Shown here one piece after another: positions 10,201 through 23,501 of a stretch of 64,000 nucleotides of DNA. The notes below the pieces were generated by a model. That model was not told where the DNA came from. It saw only the letters and a program-made list of their open reading frames with translations, and did not search any database. Position numbers and translations under genes: made by a program. Source of the DNA: Salvia splendens (taxonomy: Eukaryota; Streptophyta; Magnoliopsida; Lamiales; Lamiaceae); the NCBI RefSeq assembly GCF_004379255.2, contig NC_056037.1, forward strand, positions 38,351,012-38,415,011, written 5' to 3'. How positions within the stretch are numbered: position 1 is the stretch's first letter; the number at the start of each line of letters is the position of its first letter.

Positions 10201-13200
10201 TTTGTATGTTTCTCATTTGCCTTGATGCCATAACACTAATATCAACTCAATGAGCTTAAGGAAATAACTTCTTCCTAGACTACTCTTTCAGATTCAATCA
10301 TTGGAAATAGCAGTTGAAGGTGAAAACTTTGTGGGGATGCCATTTGTTCTTTTGTGTGGTGGAAACTGGATAAAAAACAGCGGATCCGACTTTTATGTTG
10401 AGTTCAAAACTAGGCCTGCGAAAGTTAAAAAGGTATGAATAACCTTTCTTGATTTTCATTGTATATCTGTCTCCGTATAACATTGACTATTCCAAATGTT
10501 TATTTTGTGGCAAAAGGATGCAGGAAATGGGGAGGGAACATCAAAGTTTTTGTTAGATAAAATAGCAGAGTTGGAAAGTGAAGCCCAGAAGTCATTTATG
10601 CATAGGTGATAAATCTACTTGCATCTCTAAACTCATGATGAGATTTCTTACTAGCAATTTCATTCTTCATTTCCCTTATATCCGAGCTTCTATTGATATT
10701 TGAATTAATTTTTTATTGATATTTGAATTAATTTTTTTGGCTTAGCGGGGATGATACAGTATGTGGTGTGTAGCATGTAAATCCTACCGATACTAAAATT
10801 CCTGCTTTGAATTTAATATTATTATGACAACTTTGATTCGTGGAAGTCTTGGGCTTTGACTTGTCAACTGGAGCTATGCAAACTGACTAATATAAAAACT
10901 CTTCAAAAACTGTTTCTTTAATTTTGCATCTATACTTTAAATTTGCCTCGTTTTTTTAAAAAAAAAATAAAAAAAATTCTAGAACTTTTCTTAGTTCTTT
11001 AACTATGTCAAGTTTCCACTTCAAATTTAAAACATCACTTGTACATTCAAGATACAGGACAGACGTTGTATTGTAGCCTTTTGTTCTTGAGGAAAAATGG
11101 AAAATAAATTATAAGTGGAGATTCCACTCAATGTACCTTATGCATATTAGTATTAGGATATAATTTACTATGTTACTTGTGTTAACACATGATGTTTCCT
11201 ACAGATTTAATATTGCAGCAGACTTGATGGAACAAGCGACTAGTGCAGGTGAAGTAGGTCTTGCCGGCATTCTTGTGTGGATGAGATATATGGCAACAAG
11301 ACAACTCATTTGGAACAAAAATTACAACGTAAAACCACGGTATGATTCCTAAAACGCAGCTGCAATTGTTTTTATGGGTGGGTTTCTCGTTCATGGAAAT
11401 CTGGGTCCCCTCCTTTCTGTGGTCCTTGGATAGGGTATCCTATGAATTTCCCAAGCTCTTAGGCCCTTCTTGGTATGATGGAATGGAATGGGATTATTCC
11501 TATTTTCATTATACTCATGTTCTTGGCACGATGGAATGCGGGAGGGAATGGAATGAAAATGTAAAGGAAATGCAAAAAAAATGTCATTTCATTTTTATCT
11601 TCATTCCATTCCATCATATCAAGAAGGGCCTTAGTTTCTGAACGTATTTGGTTCTGGGTCATTTGCTCTTTTGAGGAAGTCGAATGAAAGAGCCTCCACA
11701 ATGGATAGTGGGGGATATGTTCTCCACACGTCTGTTTTTCTTCTAACTCTTGTCATTTTTCAGTTTAATTGGAATATAAATTCTTGTCTTGGTGCAGAGA
11801 GATAAGTAAAGCTCAAGACAGACTAACGGATTTGCTCCAGAATGTCTACAAAAGTTATCCTCAGTATCGTGAAATCCTACGCATGATTATGGCAACTGTC
11901 GGTCGTGGAGGTGAAGGGGATGTGGGGCAACGAATTAGGGACGAAATATTAGTCATTCAGGTAGTTTTCATAAGCATGCCCTTACCCACTAATTTTCTTT
12001 TGGTGGATATATGCATTTGATAATGCTTTATAAGTTATTATTTAACTGCAGAGAAAGAATGATTGCAAAGGGGGACTGATGGAAGAATGGCATCAAAAGC
12101 TTCATAATAACACTAGTCCTGATGATGTTGTAATCTGTCAGGTATTCAGGATATATAAGTAGACAATCATTTGGCTGATCAAAATACACACACTCATGTG
12201 CATGTATAGAAGTTTCAACTAATAGTTTTACTCACATGCTCCTTATCACAGGCATTGATGGACTATATCAAGAGTGATTTTGACATTATTGTTTATTGGA
12301 AAACCTTAAATGATAATGGAATTACAAAAGAGCGCCTCCTTAGTTACGACCGTGCAATACGCTCTGAACCTAAGTTTAGGGGGGATCAAAAGGATGGACT
12401 TCTGCGTGATCTTGGACATTACATGCGAACATTGAAGGTTAGAGATTTTGTCACATCTGCATGACCTTATAACTGCTTCTTTGTATGTGTCTGAGTCATT
12501 CAAAGTGAATACATGCAAGTATAAAACTCAAATTGCTTAAACCTTTTCATTCCACTTAAAAAGACTTGGTAAGTTTAGTTCATTTCTTAGCAGTATTGTA
12601 ACAACTCCTTAACTTCCAAAATTCTACTGTACTGCTGTGCAGGCAGTTCATTCAGGTGCAGATCTTGAGGCTGCCATCGCAAATTGCTTGGGATACAAAG
12701 ATGAGGTAATTCCATCATGGTAATTCATTATCAGCTAATGTCATTCCTCCTGCATTTCTTCTAAGTTGTAATTGATGCACATCAGGGACAAGGTTTCATG
12801 GTTGGAGTGCAGATAAATCCTGTCGAAGGCTTGCCAGCAGGATTTCCGGTAGTTCCATTTTTTCAATATGTAACGATCCTTAGCATAGCGAAATTCTGAA
12901 ACGTTTTGCCAAATATTTCTAATTATGATAACAGGAATTACTCCAATTTGTTATGAACCACATTGAAGATAGAAATGTTGAAGCCCTGCTTGAGGTATAC
13001 CCAGTTATGATGATAATTCCCCTTTCAATCTTGGAGAAACAATAATTTGACGACCCTTTTACTGCATTCATGGTAATTATGCTTTTCCACTCAGGGATTG
13101 CTTGAGGCTCGTCAGGAGCTTAGATCATTGCTTTCCCAGTCTAATAGCCGCTTAAAGGATATTTTATTCCTGGATATTGCCCTAGACTCTGCAGTTAGAA

Positions 13201-16200
13201 CGGCTGTAGAACGTGGATATGAGGAGCTAAATAATGCTAGCCCTGAGGTATCATATAAACTTTATTATTGGTCTTCAATAATCCCTTTTCATGCAAACTC
13301 CCTCTTCTTTATTATAATTTGACTTGAGTTGCAACACTTAATGCAAATTCTGCAGAAAATTATGTACTTCATTTCCCTTGTTGCTGAGAACCTAGCACTT
13401 TCCATGAGTGATAATGAAGATCTCCTTTATTGCTTAAAGGTGAGGAGCAATGGAACAAAAGTGCCAGTTGTTTTTTCGTACTTTATATTTATGATCCAAT
13501 TTTTCTTCATAAGCATCATATTTGGGTCCTTATAAACACATGTACATGAATTTGGAGCTTTTTAGTTAATATTGCCCGTGGAACTTTCAGAAGCCCCATA
13601 CCTTTTGTCCTTATGGTTCGCATCTTCAATGTTGGATCTTTCTTTGTTAATGCATTTTCTAGTTGATGGGAGATTTTGTTAAATTTTGCTGATCTTTTTC
13701 TTGTTGATGGGGGATTTTGTTAATTTTGCTGATTTTAATTTTCTTCTCATAATAAGGGGTGGAATTTAAGCCGGAGCATGTTCAAGAGCAGGGATGAGCA
13801 CTGGGCATTGTTTGCCAAATCAGTTCTTGACAGAACTCGGCTTTCACTTGCAAGCAAGGCCGAGGCATACCATCAATTACTGCAACCATCGGCAGAGTAT
13901 CTTGGCACACTGCTTGGGGTGGATCAGGGGGCTGTACGTATACATTGACACTTGTGTAGTCCTTTTGGTGCCTACCCAATTACAACTCATAACTAACATT
14001 GTAAATATTTCATGCAGGTTGATATATTTACTGAAGAAATAATTCGGGCTGGTTCAGCAGCTTCACTGTCCTCCCTTCTCAACCGACTTGATCCAGTTCT
14101 TCGACAAACTGCTAATCTAGGAAGGTCATCAAATTTAGTAGCTCACCAGAACATAAACTTTATAAATCTGCATCTATCCAGTTACAATCATTTTCTCAAG
14201 AACTTTTAAACCAGGGTGACCCTGTAACCTGTTTACTAAGTCAGACGAGGAATGCCATTTCTGACATCTGTTGAAAATGTACAATTATAGTTGTTGAATT
14301 AGAATTAGTAGCTTACTAACGTGTATCCCATATTCTGCTACAGTTGGCAGGTCATCAGTCCAGTTGAAGTTGTTGGATACGTCGTTGTAGTTGATCAATT
14401 GCTTTCTGTTCAGAATAAGTCTTACTCAACACCTACTATATTGGTTGCAAAATCTGTTAAAGGAGAGGAAGAAATTCCTGATGGTGCTGTAGCAGTACTG
14501 ACACCTGACATGCCTGATGTTCTGTCGCATGTTTCTGTTCGAGCCAGGAACAGTAAGGTTGTATTTCTGTTGCTGTTTAGTTGTTCAGTGCGATATTTGG
14601 CTCACAATGTCCCTCTGTAGCTCCACCATGAGTTCTCTTCTTTTTCGTAGGTTTGTTTTGCCACTTGCTTTGATCCCAATATATTGACTGACATCGAGGC
14701 ACGTGAAGGAAAGTTGTTGAGCTTAAAACCTACATCTGCAGATGTGGTATACAGGTAATTCAGGATAATCCAAGTTTACTGTTCATGTTCATTAACATCA
14801 CAGATGTCAGGGACACTTGAGTTATCTTTTGCTTCTTTTCTTTCTTCACATTTGCAAATAATCTTAGACCCAGAAAACTTGCACTTTATGATTTTGTGAA
14901 GACCGAAGTTGATGCCTTCTTAATTTTACGTCTTTACTGTAGTGAGATGAAAGATGATGGGCTAGTAAGTTCCGCTAACTCAAATGAAGCTTCATCTACT
15001 CCTTCTTTGTCGTTGGAGAGAAAGCAATTCTCTGGAAGATATGCAATCTCATCTGAGGAATTTACAAATGAACTGGTCAGCCTTTTACATTTACTTCATT
15101 ATTTCATGTTCTCAATCTATTTAAAGTTCTAGGAGAATTATTATGCCCATTGAATAATCAGCTATAAACTAAACTTATACAAAATGCATGATTTGAATTT
15201 GTCCAGGTTGGGGCCAAATCACGCAATATCGCACACCTAAAAGGGAAAGTTCCATCATGGGTTAACATTCCAACTTCTGTTGCTTTACCATTTGGTACTT
15301 TCGAAGCAGTCCTTTCAGATAATTTAAATCAGGTTATACTCTTTGGTAGATGCACCCTTGCATGCATCTCCATTTTGTACACATTGCCCATCATCTTATA
15401 CTTTAAATTCATTTATCTGTATGTCTGGGGTTGCAATTGTTCCCATTTTCTACATTGTGGCTTGAATTTCTCTTAGGAATAGTTTTTCTGTAGAGATTTA
15501 TTTAGTCAAGAGAAAAATTAGTATTTCTTTTATAGGGTCTCTTTTGACACTTACTGGAATTTAAATTTCTTCAACGAACTATGATCTTACAAGTTGAAAG
15601 TGTTTCGGTGCACTTTAGATGGTAAAAGCTTCGGCGGCATTTACTCTAATAGCTTTGTGGATTAAATCCTGTGAAGAATGATTGGCACTACTATGGTATA
15701 TCCCCTTTTAGTTCAGGGCACATGGGGGGTATACATCTGTGTAGCAGAGTTTCTTATGAACTGAAATCCCTGACGACGACACATTTGATAATGTGAACAT
15801 AACTGCTTAACAATCTCTTGATTTTTTTTATCTGGAACTCTGCAGGTTGTGGTAGAAAAATTGCTAGTCCAGAAAAAAAAGTTATACGAGGGACAGTCCA
15901 GTTTCCTTGGTGAGTTACGGAACACAGTGTTGGAACTTTCAGCACCACCACAGCTGGTAAGTCCCCTTTTAGTGCCACCACTTTTTGCTGACTAGGCATT
16001 TTCCCATTTCTTAAATTGAGCAGATTTACACTTTTCTTTCCAATAGTTTCCATACATAATTTGCCTTATATGTTGATGGTCACGCCTCAAGAGTAGATTA
16101 TAACTAACATATTAAGTTACAACATGAGACTAAGATGAAGAGTATAGCCCGAAATTGGCAGTGTTGAGAAAGTGAATCACTTCAGATGCCCCATAGTTTA

Positions 16201-17844
16201 CTTGAGAAACCTTGTCTCAGATTAAAGAGCTCAAGGAGAAGATGCAAAGTTCTGGTATGCCGTGGCCCGGGGATGAAGGTGCAGAGAGATGGGAACAAGC
16301 ATGGATGGCCATAAAGAAGGTAAGCCTAGAGATAGGCATCCATACTTGCATGTTTTATGGAAACGTTGCCATCTTTTGATGGTCATTGATTAAAGAACAA
16401 CTGATCTTTACATCAGCCAAATGTTTAATTTTCTGCATTTCTAGGTATGGGCCTCAAAGTGGAATGAGAGGGCATACTTCAGTACAAGAAAAGTGAAGCT
16501 TGATCATGACTGTCTTTGCATGGCTGTCCTAGTTCAAGAAATAATAAGTGCTGATTACGCATTTGTTATCCATACTACTAACCCATCTTCTGGGGATTCA
16601 TCAGAAATATATGCTGAGGTAATAATATATGCTGTACTTTGTTTATACTTTATGAACTGTTAAAAAGTTTTGATTAGCGTGGCAAGGGATACTTTGTAAA
16701 CACACAAGAAATATCAACGTACATGAGAGACACCATAGCTGAATAATTATAAAAGAAGGGATTCAATTACTAGATTGCCTCCTGCCTCCCACACCCTCAG
16801 TAAGGCCACAATTATCTCCTCCACCCCCTCCTCCACCCCCAACAAATGCATTCTCCTTATATTTGCATTTGAAAGTAAACTTTTACTGATCAAAGAATTA
16901 TGTGTCAAAAAGCACGGGCACACTCAGGAGTGGCAAGTCTAGTACACCCCAATCTATGTCTATAACCTCAGGTGACAAGCTAGACACGAAACTGGTATAT
17001 CATCACCTACCTAAAATCAAAATCTATAGTTAAACTAAACAACCTATATCTTTTCATATATAATTTTTCTGTGCTGGTCCATTTCTTGGGGTTTAGCTCC
17101 AACTTAAAGAATGAGGAAATAAGAAGGTTTTTCGTGCCTGTTGAAGATCTCCAGACTCATGTAGCTGTGTGGCATTTAATTATCTAATAAGGGTTATCAC
17201 CTTCCTATGCATTTCTCATGAATAGGTTGTCAAGGGGCTTGGGGAGACACTGGTGGGGGCTTATCCAGGTCGTGCACTGAGCTTTATTTGCAAGAAAAAT
17301 GACCTCAAATCTCCTCAGGTAAGTTATGAAACTGAGGAGGCTTGCAGCACATCTGGATGTGTCATGTCCTTTCGACATTAACACATATGTTCCTATTGAC
17401 TGCTGATAAGTTTGTCCTTATGCTTTATCCTTCCAGATATTGGGTTACCCCAGCAAACCTATTGGCCTTTTTATTAGAAGATCTATAATTTTCCGGTCAG
17501 ATTCTAATGGCGAAGATCTAGAAGGTTATGCTGGTGCTGGGCTTTATGACAGGTAAAGTTGTATGAAAGATGCTCTTCTCTAATGTCACAGAATCTTTGG
17601 AATATAACCAAGCCTTGAACTTGATGGTGATTCTTGCAGTGTCCCAATGGACGAAGAGGATCAAGTGGTGCTTGATTACTCGTCTGATGCATTAATGGTT
17701 GATGGCGACTTTCGTCATTCAATTCTCTCTAGCATAGCTATTGCAGGAAATGCCATAGAGGAACTCTATGGATCCCCCCAAGATATTGAAGGCGTTGTCA
17801 AGGATGGAAAAATATACGTAGTCCAAACAAGACCACAGATGTGA
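7279..17844 (+). CDS. GWD1: Alpha-glucan, water dikinase 1 (starch-phosphorylating R1/SEX1)
   Basis: The enzyme transfers the beta-phosphate of ATP to C6 of glucose in amylopectin inside plastids, opening starch granules for degradation. I join 32 coding exons: 7279-7548, 8031-8069, 8188-8297, 8388-8466, 8577-8668, 8748-8901, 9321-9743, 9830-9937, 10087-10185, 10292-10432, 10517-10605, 11205-11339, 11798-11960, 12052-12141, 12252-12437, 12643-12705, 12786-12848, 12935-12994, 13095-13247, 13356-13439, 13757-13933, 14018-14124, 14344-14557, 14651-14754, 14943-15075, 15207-15332, 15846-15956, 16221-16319, 16445-16618, 17226-17318, 17437-17552, 17640-17844. This gives 1419 residues with every phase agreeing. 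Landmarks are a plastid transit peptide, two CBM45-like starch-binding modules (LHWGAIKK; LHWALSK), the phosphohistidine motif LSHVSVRARN (His about 1024) and a C-terminal nucleotide-binding domain ending QTRPQM. It is about 45 residues shorter than potato R1 because one N-terminal repeat is absent. Confidence 0.95.
11462..11630. mobile_element. Tourist-like (PIF/Harbinger) MITE in GWD1 intron 12
   Basis: The termini GGCCCTTCTTGGTATGATGG and the inverted copy ending CAAGAAGGGCC match over about 28 bp. TTA is duplicated on both sides (11459-11461 and 11631-11633). The element is 169 bp long and non-coding. The TTA duplication points to a Harbinger-class transposase. It lies within the intron between exons 12 and 13 and does not touch a splice site. 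Confidence 0.75.
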
Positions 17845-18464
17845 TCACATTTCCTGGATTCCAACTGTTTTCGGGGATGGAAACGACCTAGTACATTAAA
17901 AAAAGACCCGCAACGAGCAACATCTACTATAATGGCAATGAAGAATCAGGTAGCGGTAGTTTATATCAACTGTCAATATATACGTATGCAACAGGTAGTT
18001 CATATTCAAGTTATTCTGCATTCTAAACGTTGTATCAATAATACATACACTCTATTTATAATAATGATAATAATAAGCATTTTATCATTGACAGTGTATA
18101 AATGTTTCATTTTTTCTGGTGAAATACCTCTACTTGCATCAGCATCGTGCTGGGTTTACTGATTTAGTGTGATGGTCGTTTGTAATCTACTTAATTTGGA
18201 AATATCTATTTCAGTTTGTATTTATGTTTAAACAATTTAGCTGACACACTACGACTACGTTGTGCAAGCATGCATTAACTAAAACTGACATAATTATTAT
18301 GTCAACTACGTATCTTAATTACATGTTTGTACATTTGGAATTGGCAGTGGTGATCTAGATTGAACACCTGGATAGGAAAAAAAGTAGAGAATGAACTGCG
18401 GTATCTTCTTAGATAGGCTAATTAATTTCTTGTGTAAATCATGTAATCTAGAGAGAGATTGTTC
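17845..18464. other. GWD1 3' region and convergent intergenic spacer
   Basis: AT-rich sequence after the GWD1 stop, presumably its 3'UTR, with no ORF of interest. Its right part is repeated at about 27230-28050 as part of the segmental duplication. No clear poly(A) signal stands out. Confidence 0.6.
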
Positions 18465-19943
18465 TCATCTGCCACTGAAAACTCCACTGAAAATTTTGCT
18501 GCCCCCTCCAAGTGATGCCTCCCATTCAATTGATGACATTCTGATTCGAGCTAATGCTACGACAACCTCGCGCATCTCTGGCCTGTCTACTGCCTCTTCA
18601 CTTAGACACCATTCTGCAATTTCAGCCATCTGCACCCACCATTTTCTTATACCATCACTCATCGAGTATATATACTTCATTTTCTATATACGCTACCTAC
18701 CTACCTTGTATACGTCTTCTCCAGGATAATTGTCTTTCACATTTCCATCTACCATTACTTGCAACGCCGAAGCTGCATCTTCTTCATTGAACATATTTTT
18801 TACCTGATCACTATAAATAAGTCTTTTTTTAACTGCTCTACTTACTTTTATTCAACAATATATATGCATCATAATTAAACTTACTACTGTGATCAAGGAC
18901 TTCATCTTATTTGGCTCTTGGTTGTCCCGGATGAGTGCACGTTTCCCGGTTATAAGCTCTGCAAGAACTACTCCAAATGCAAACACATTTGTCTTAGTAG
19001 TCACTTGCATCTCTTTCACAGACCTGCAAGAAATCATTTACTTTGATATGCTGCTAATCAGCTAATGTAATGATGATTCACCACAATTGGACTTACTCAG
19101 GTGGAAGGTATCCTGACGTCCCAACAAGCCGGGTTGCTATAAATTCATCTTCATTGCTTCTACCAACAAGCTTTGCTAAACCAAAATCTGCAACCTGCAG
19201 ATATTCTGAATCATGATTGCTCCAAAAATCAATGTCAGATGATCAATTGTAACTAGGTACTCCACATACCTTTGCTCTAAGCCCTTCATCTAGCAGGATA
19301 TTGGTAGTTTTTATATCGCGATGCACATATTGAGATTTTGTGTGGTCATTGGATGCACTCTATACCCCTTGCAGCATCAAGTGCGATCTGGGTTCTTGCA
19401 CTCCACGAGAGAGGCTGATGACCTATGATATAAGCATTTCTTTTCAGTTTATACGCACAAAGAAAGTCTAGTGTTAATATGGCTTTTCTAGTTTTGAATA
19501 CCTTTCAATGGATCATGAAGATGGTAACCAAGAGAGCCATTCGGGATATACACATAAACCAAGTAGAGGTTGTCATCACCAGTGGCATAACCCATCAGCT
19601 CCACCTATATTCTTGATAAATTGTTATGGCCTCTCAATGTTACAGTAATTCTCAGGTGATGGAAAATTTCTCTTACCACATCATTGTGTGTTATTTTGCA
19701 CAACACTTTGATCTCAGCAAGGAATTCCTTGGAGTTGTTGGACCTCATTTTCTTGATTGCAACTTCCTGATTCATGTCAATGATAGTAGTGACTAGTCAA
19801 GATTCTTGATGAATATTTGGGGGACTAAATAGTACTACTACCTTCTCTCCGATCACATCGTGGTATACACTTCCATATCCCCCCCGCCCAATTATTCTAG
19901 TCTCTTCAAAGTCACCTGTGGCCTCTGCAATCTCCTCAATACT
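18465..19943 (-). pseudogene. LysM receptor kinase (LYK3-like), truncated kinase-only copy
   Basis: Eight kinase exons align with those of the intact gene at 28051-30552: 18465-18629, 18705-18803, 18888-19023, 19097-19194, 19270-19422, 19502-19604, 19677-19766 and 19842-19943 (all complement). The catalytic-loop exon is one base longer (153 against 152 nt). The extra T near 19350 shifts the frame just before HRDIK and meets a stop at once. Another exon has lost 3 nt in frame. The extracellular LysM region, transmembrane segment and first part of the kinase are absent: homology ends abruptly at 19943, where a dispersed repeat begins. There is no possible function as a receptor. It is the decayed partner of the intact gene. 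Confidence 0.9.
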
Positions 19944-20035
19944 TGTATTCAACCTCAATCTAAGCCATAAATAAGTACATTAAACGTAATGTCATTTTAA
20001 GTCCAAACGCATTTGTGCCTAACTTTTACTATATA
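19944..20035. repeat. Dispersed repeat at the duplication breakpoint (copy 1)
   Basis: The sequence begins TGTATTCAAC, continues 'ctcaatctaagccataaata' and then 'aagtccaaacgcatttgtgc'. It recurs nearly unchanged at 61146-61255 and in part at 63275-63357. It starts exactly where homology to the LysM receptor kinase ends. I cannot assign it to a named family. Confidence 0.75.
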
Positions 20036-21100
20036 GTGTAACACCAGTGCTATGCACGGTTTTTAATATTCATTTAAAATTTTGAATAATTAAGCAATAT
20101 CTACATTTAATTTCTCATTTTCCATTTTTCTAATACCCATTTATTGAAGAATACACTTTAAAATTTTAAAATATTAAGCAACATCTAAATTAATTTCTCT
20201 AACACTATGTTACATACACGTGCAAGTTAATAAAACATAAAATAATATGAACACTTTGATATATTAAACAATACTACATATAAAAATCATATTAATCATA
20301 ATTATTAGTTGAAATAAAAATATTTGCTGATAAATAAATTTCTACATAAAATTAAAATACTCTGCAAAGTAATCTCTTATAATTTCAAATGATTATTGCT
20401 ATAATGAGTTTATGAAAAATAGTAAAATTCCAATATTTACAAATCTTTATCACCGTAATTATCATGTAATGTCATTATGCATTTATTTAAATATTACAAA
20501 TTTAAGTTTTAATAGTACACAATTAACATGAAAATTGTCAATAAATTATTATTTTTTATATTAAAGAACACTATTTAGAATAGAAATAGAAAATAAAAGA
20601 AAAGTTAAATTCATGAGATAAAGAAATCCTTTCAACTTTCTAATTTATTAGTACTCCTTATCTTCGTATCGAAGATGACCCACTTTCTTTTGATTTGTCC
20701 CAATTAAGATAACTGATTACTAAAAAGAAAACACATTTTTTCTACTTTATTTTCTTTCTTACTTTATTCTCTCCACTTCACATACAAAATAAATTTACAT
20801 AAATTTTCGTGCCGTCCAAGAAACGGATTATCTTCCTTAGGACGGAAGGAGAAGTATTTTTGTTTAAACACTTTTTTATATATATGTCTCATACATTGTT
20901 GATTAAAAAACTAAAAGAAGAAACGACGTACTTCTTAAGCACAACAAATTAATTGGGCGTCAAAGCATTAGTTGGGCTTTGAATATTGGTTTTTAACTCA
21001 ACCATGTTAAGATAAATACTATACAACCCAATAAATATTATACAAACCAAATTTAATTTTCACCGCCACATTTTTATCAGCCGCTGCGCTGCTTCTTCAT
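20036..21100. other. AT-rich intergenic sequence
   Basis: Strongly AT-rich with no coding signal on either strand. It contains one Stowaway-like MITE at 20652-20856 and otherwise nothing I can name. Confidence 0.6.
20652..20856. mobile_element. Stowaway-type MITE (diverged)
   Basis: The left end TACTCCTTATCTTCGTATCG pairs imperfectly with the right end ATCTTCCTTAGGACGGAAGG, followed by AGTA. Length is about 205 bp, AT-rich interior, no ORF. It is more diverged than the other copies in the window. Confidence 0.55.
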
Positions 21101-22311
21101 CCCTCGCACTCTCTTCTCAAATTCTCTAATTCCCATCACTCGTCGGATCTTCGCTAATGATGCATCTTCTTCTTCTTGACAGCGTGGAGTCACCCAGTAG
21201 ACCGCTGTTTCGCCCGGTCTGACTCGATTCTCGGTGAGAAATCTCAATACCTGGATAAAGTTCTTTTCTGTGTTGAGCTTTGCTTTTCCATAATTTTCAC
21301 ATATATATAGAAGATTCTAAGTTGTAACTGTACATATGATAATTTTATGCATTCCACAAACTTTGGTGGAGTATAAAATTATTTCAATTTTTAGCATATG
21401 AACAACCTTCATCCGTTTCACATAGCCCAATTTTTAGCAACTCAATGCTTTGAGTACCTTATATGACTCTAAGCCTATTCTTATTCCATGAGAGTCATTT
21501 TTAAGACATTCAATCAAGTTTATTTTAAGGCATTCAAATTGTTACTATTATGAATTTAGCAGTTATTCTGCACAAGCATATTTGCATTGCATATGTTCTT
21601 ATCTGTTCATCTATCTCTATCTTTCTTTAAATGCTCTTCTTTGGAAACTTGCGTGGATTCATATCCGTACAACACCCTTCTAATTAGTTATGTTTGAAAA
21701 GCTTAAATCTTTGGCTCCAGTCATGTAATATAAGAAACAGCTGCATTGTGAAGGCTCTTGCGATTCGTTGCTTGGGCGTTTTTTCTTGAAAATATTGCAT
21801 TACGGATCCGCAGCTAAAATTCTCTATATGAGGTTTGAGCAAATTTTACAGCTGTTATAACTTCTGTAGTTCAGTCATCTGTAACTAATATTCATTCGTG
21901 TGGTGCACCTAAAGTTTGCTGCGATTATTGGCTTTTGCTAAGAAGATCTAATATAGAGATTGTGCTTCAAGGCTGATGTGTATATATCGTTTGAGTGTTG
22001 AAAATTGTTCTTGTTTTTGTTTTCAGGAATCATATGTTAATAATGACATAATTGTAATTATTTCAGATCAATCGCATCTGTATGCTGAAATATCATTAAA
22101 GGATGTATGCTTCATGATATAATTTGTAATCAAGCAAGCGAGTTTGGTTATCCTAAGATCTTTAACATGTCGGGATCATATTGTGAGGGCATGCAGTTTG
22201 TTCCATATGAGATAATACTTGGGTTGTTAAATATATCTAGCATTACAAGTACATAAATTGTGTTTCAGGTGGTCCTTGTCATTTCCACTGATATAGTACC
22301 AATTTTCAAGA

Positions 22312-23337
22312 ATGACTGATGGTTCCAAAGATAGAATGGCCATTTCAAATACTTATGGTAAATAACTGCAGTGTGATAGTCTAGCACTAAGAAGGTTTTG
22401 ATACTCATCTTAGTATGCTGATTTTGAAATTTAATATGGTTTTTAGTGGCAGATATTGAATTGACTCAGTTTCAAAATTTCTGAGATATTATTGGTGTAA
22501 CTTTGCACTCATATTGAAATCATGTACTCCCTCCGTCCCAACTGAGTTGATTCATTTTTTTTGGCAAAAAGCAAACATCTAATCCCTCTTACTCTATCCC
22601 CTCTCCTACTTTACTCTCTCTTATCTCTCCTACATTATTCTCACTCCTATTTTATTAACCCATTTAACACAATTTCTTAATCTCCGTGCACAAAAGAAAT
22701 GCCTCAACTTAGTTGGGATGGAGGGAGTATTATAATCTAGCTATAAACTTCTGTTTGACATCTATGTTGCTGAATATGATATGAAGATGTATCTCTGTCT
22801 CGTTTGCTAAATATTTACAATCAGTTCTTGTCTACTTAATTATCCACAACATCAACATCTTGATTTGAATAACATATTTTTGTTTCCTGGGCATGCTCTG
22901 ATCAGCAAGCAATTTTTAATTTGGATTTTAACTTGATGCAAGTGGCATTATAATGTTTCACCAGCCTCCACTACTGTGTTTTATGCTTTCCTCTAAATCT
23001 TGGTTCATCATTATGTTTTTTGTCTTTCATGTGCTGTAGGCTGCTTCACGAGATTTTGTGCTAGATTGTCATTGTTAATAGATGAACTGGAATGCTGTGA
23101 TACAGCATGGGGTATTTATTTCGTCTGTGGAGAGCTTAGTGGAGCATTCTCGAAATCTCACTTTTCTCTATGATTCTATTAATTTTTTACTGTGCAACAT
23201 ATGTCTTACAAAGTGAGTGCTGGAGAACTTATGTTAACCAAATTGCAGAAGTGGTACTGCGTACACTTAGTCTCTAACATGCTCTGTTTTGTGATATAGG
23301 CTTGTGGAGACGAAAGTACTGGCAGCTTTTTCATTGA
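22312..23337 (+). CDS. Possible three-exon gene for a 51-residue protein
   Basis: The exons are 22312-22357, 23040-23111 and 23300-23337. Both introns are GT-AG and phase 1, and the joined frame is open to a TGA. The predicted protein is rich in Cys, Leu and Trp, containing CFTRFCARLSLLIDELECC and ending WRRKYWQLFH. Upstream, an acceptor (GTTTCAG ending 22268) and a leader-like exon near 21110-21233 (ending CTCG|GTGAGA) suggest a transcript with at least one 5'UTR intron. I do not recognise the family. The stop is only 164 bp before the PPR start, so this could also be the spliced leader of the PPR transcript with the frame acting as an upstream ORF. Confidence 0.35.
22525..22729. mobile_element. 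Stowaway-type MITE
   Basis: TACTCCCTCCGTCCCAACTG at the left pairs with the right end, which reads CTTAGTTGGGATGGAGGG and then AGTA. The termini are inverted over about 20 bp and the interior is CT- and AT-rich. The element lies in the first intron of the possible small-protein gene. Confidence 0.8.
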
Positions 23338-23501
23338 CTTCTGGAGTTGCACTTTCTGAGGAATAAGTTCTTGAAGACTATCTGGACTTTCTGAGGTTTC
23401 TGCTTCAAGCTTCACTTCTTCACGAGGTTCCTTCTTCAAGCTTCTCCTTCGTTACCGTATTTCTCTTCCCTTGTATATATTCGTAGCTCCTCCCACCCTC
23501 A

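Larger units (their letters stand above)
15811..19943. repeat. Left copy of a GWD1-LYK3 segmental duplication
   Basis: This block, GWD1 exon 27 to the end of the LYK3-like kinase fragment, is repeated at 26385-29545. Both exonic and intronic sequence match closely. For example, GWD1 intron 28 and the LYK3 introns align over long runs with scattered substitutions. Here the GWD1 half is intact and the LYK3 half is broken. The match stops at 19943, inside the first kinase-coding exon. Confidence 0.9.
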
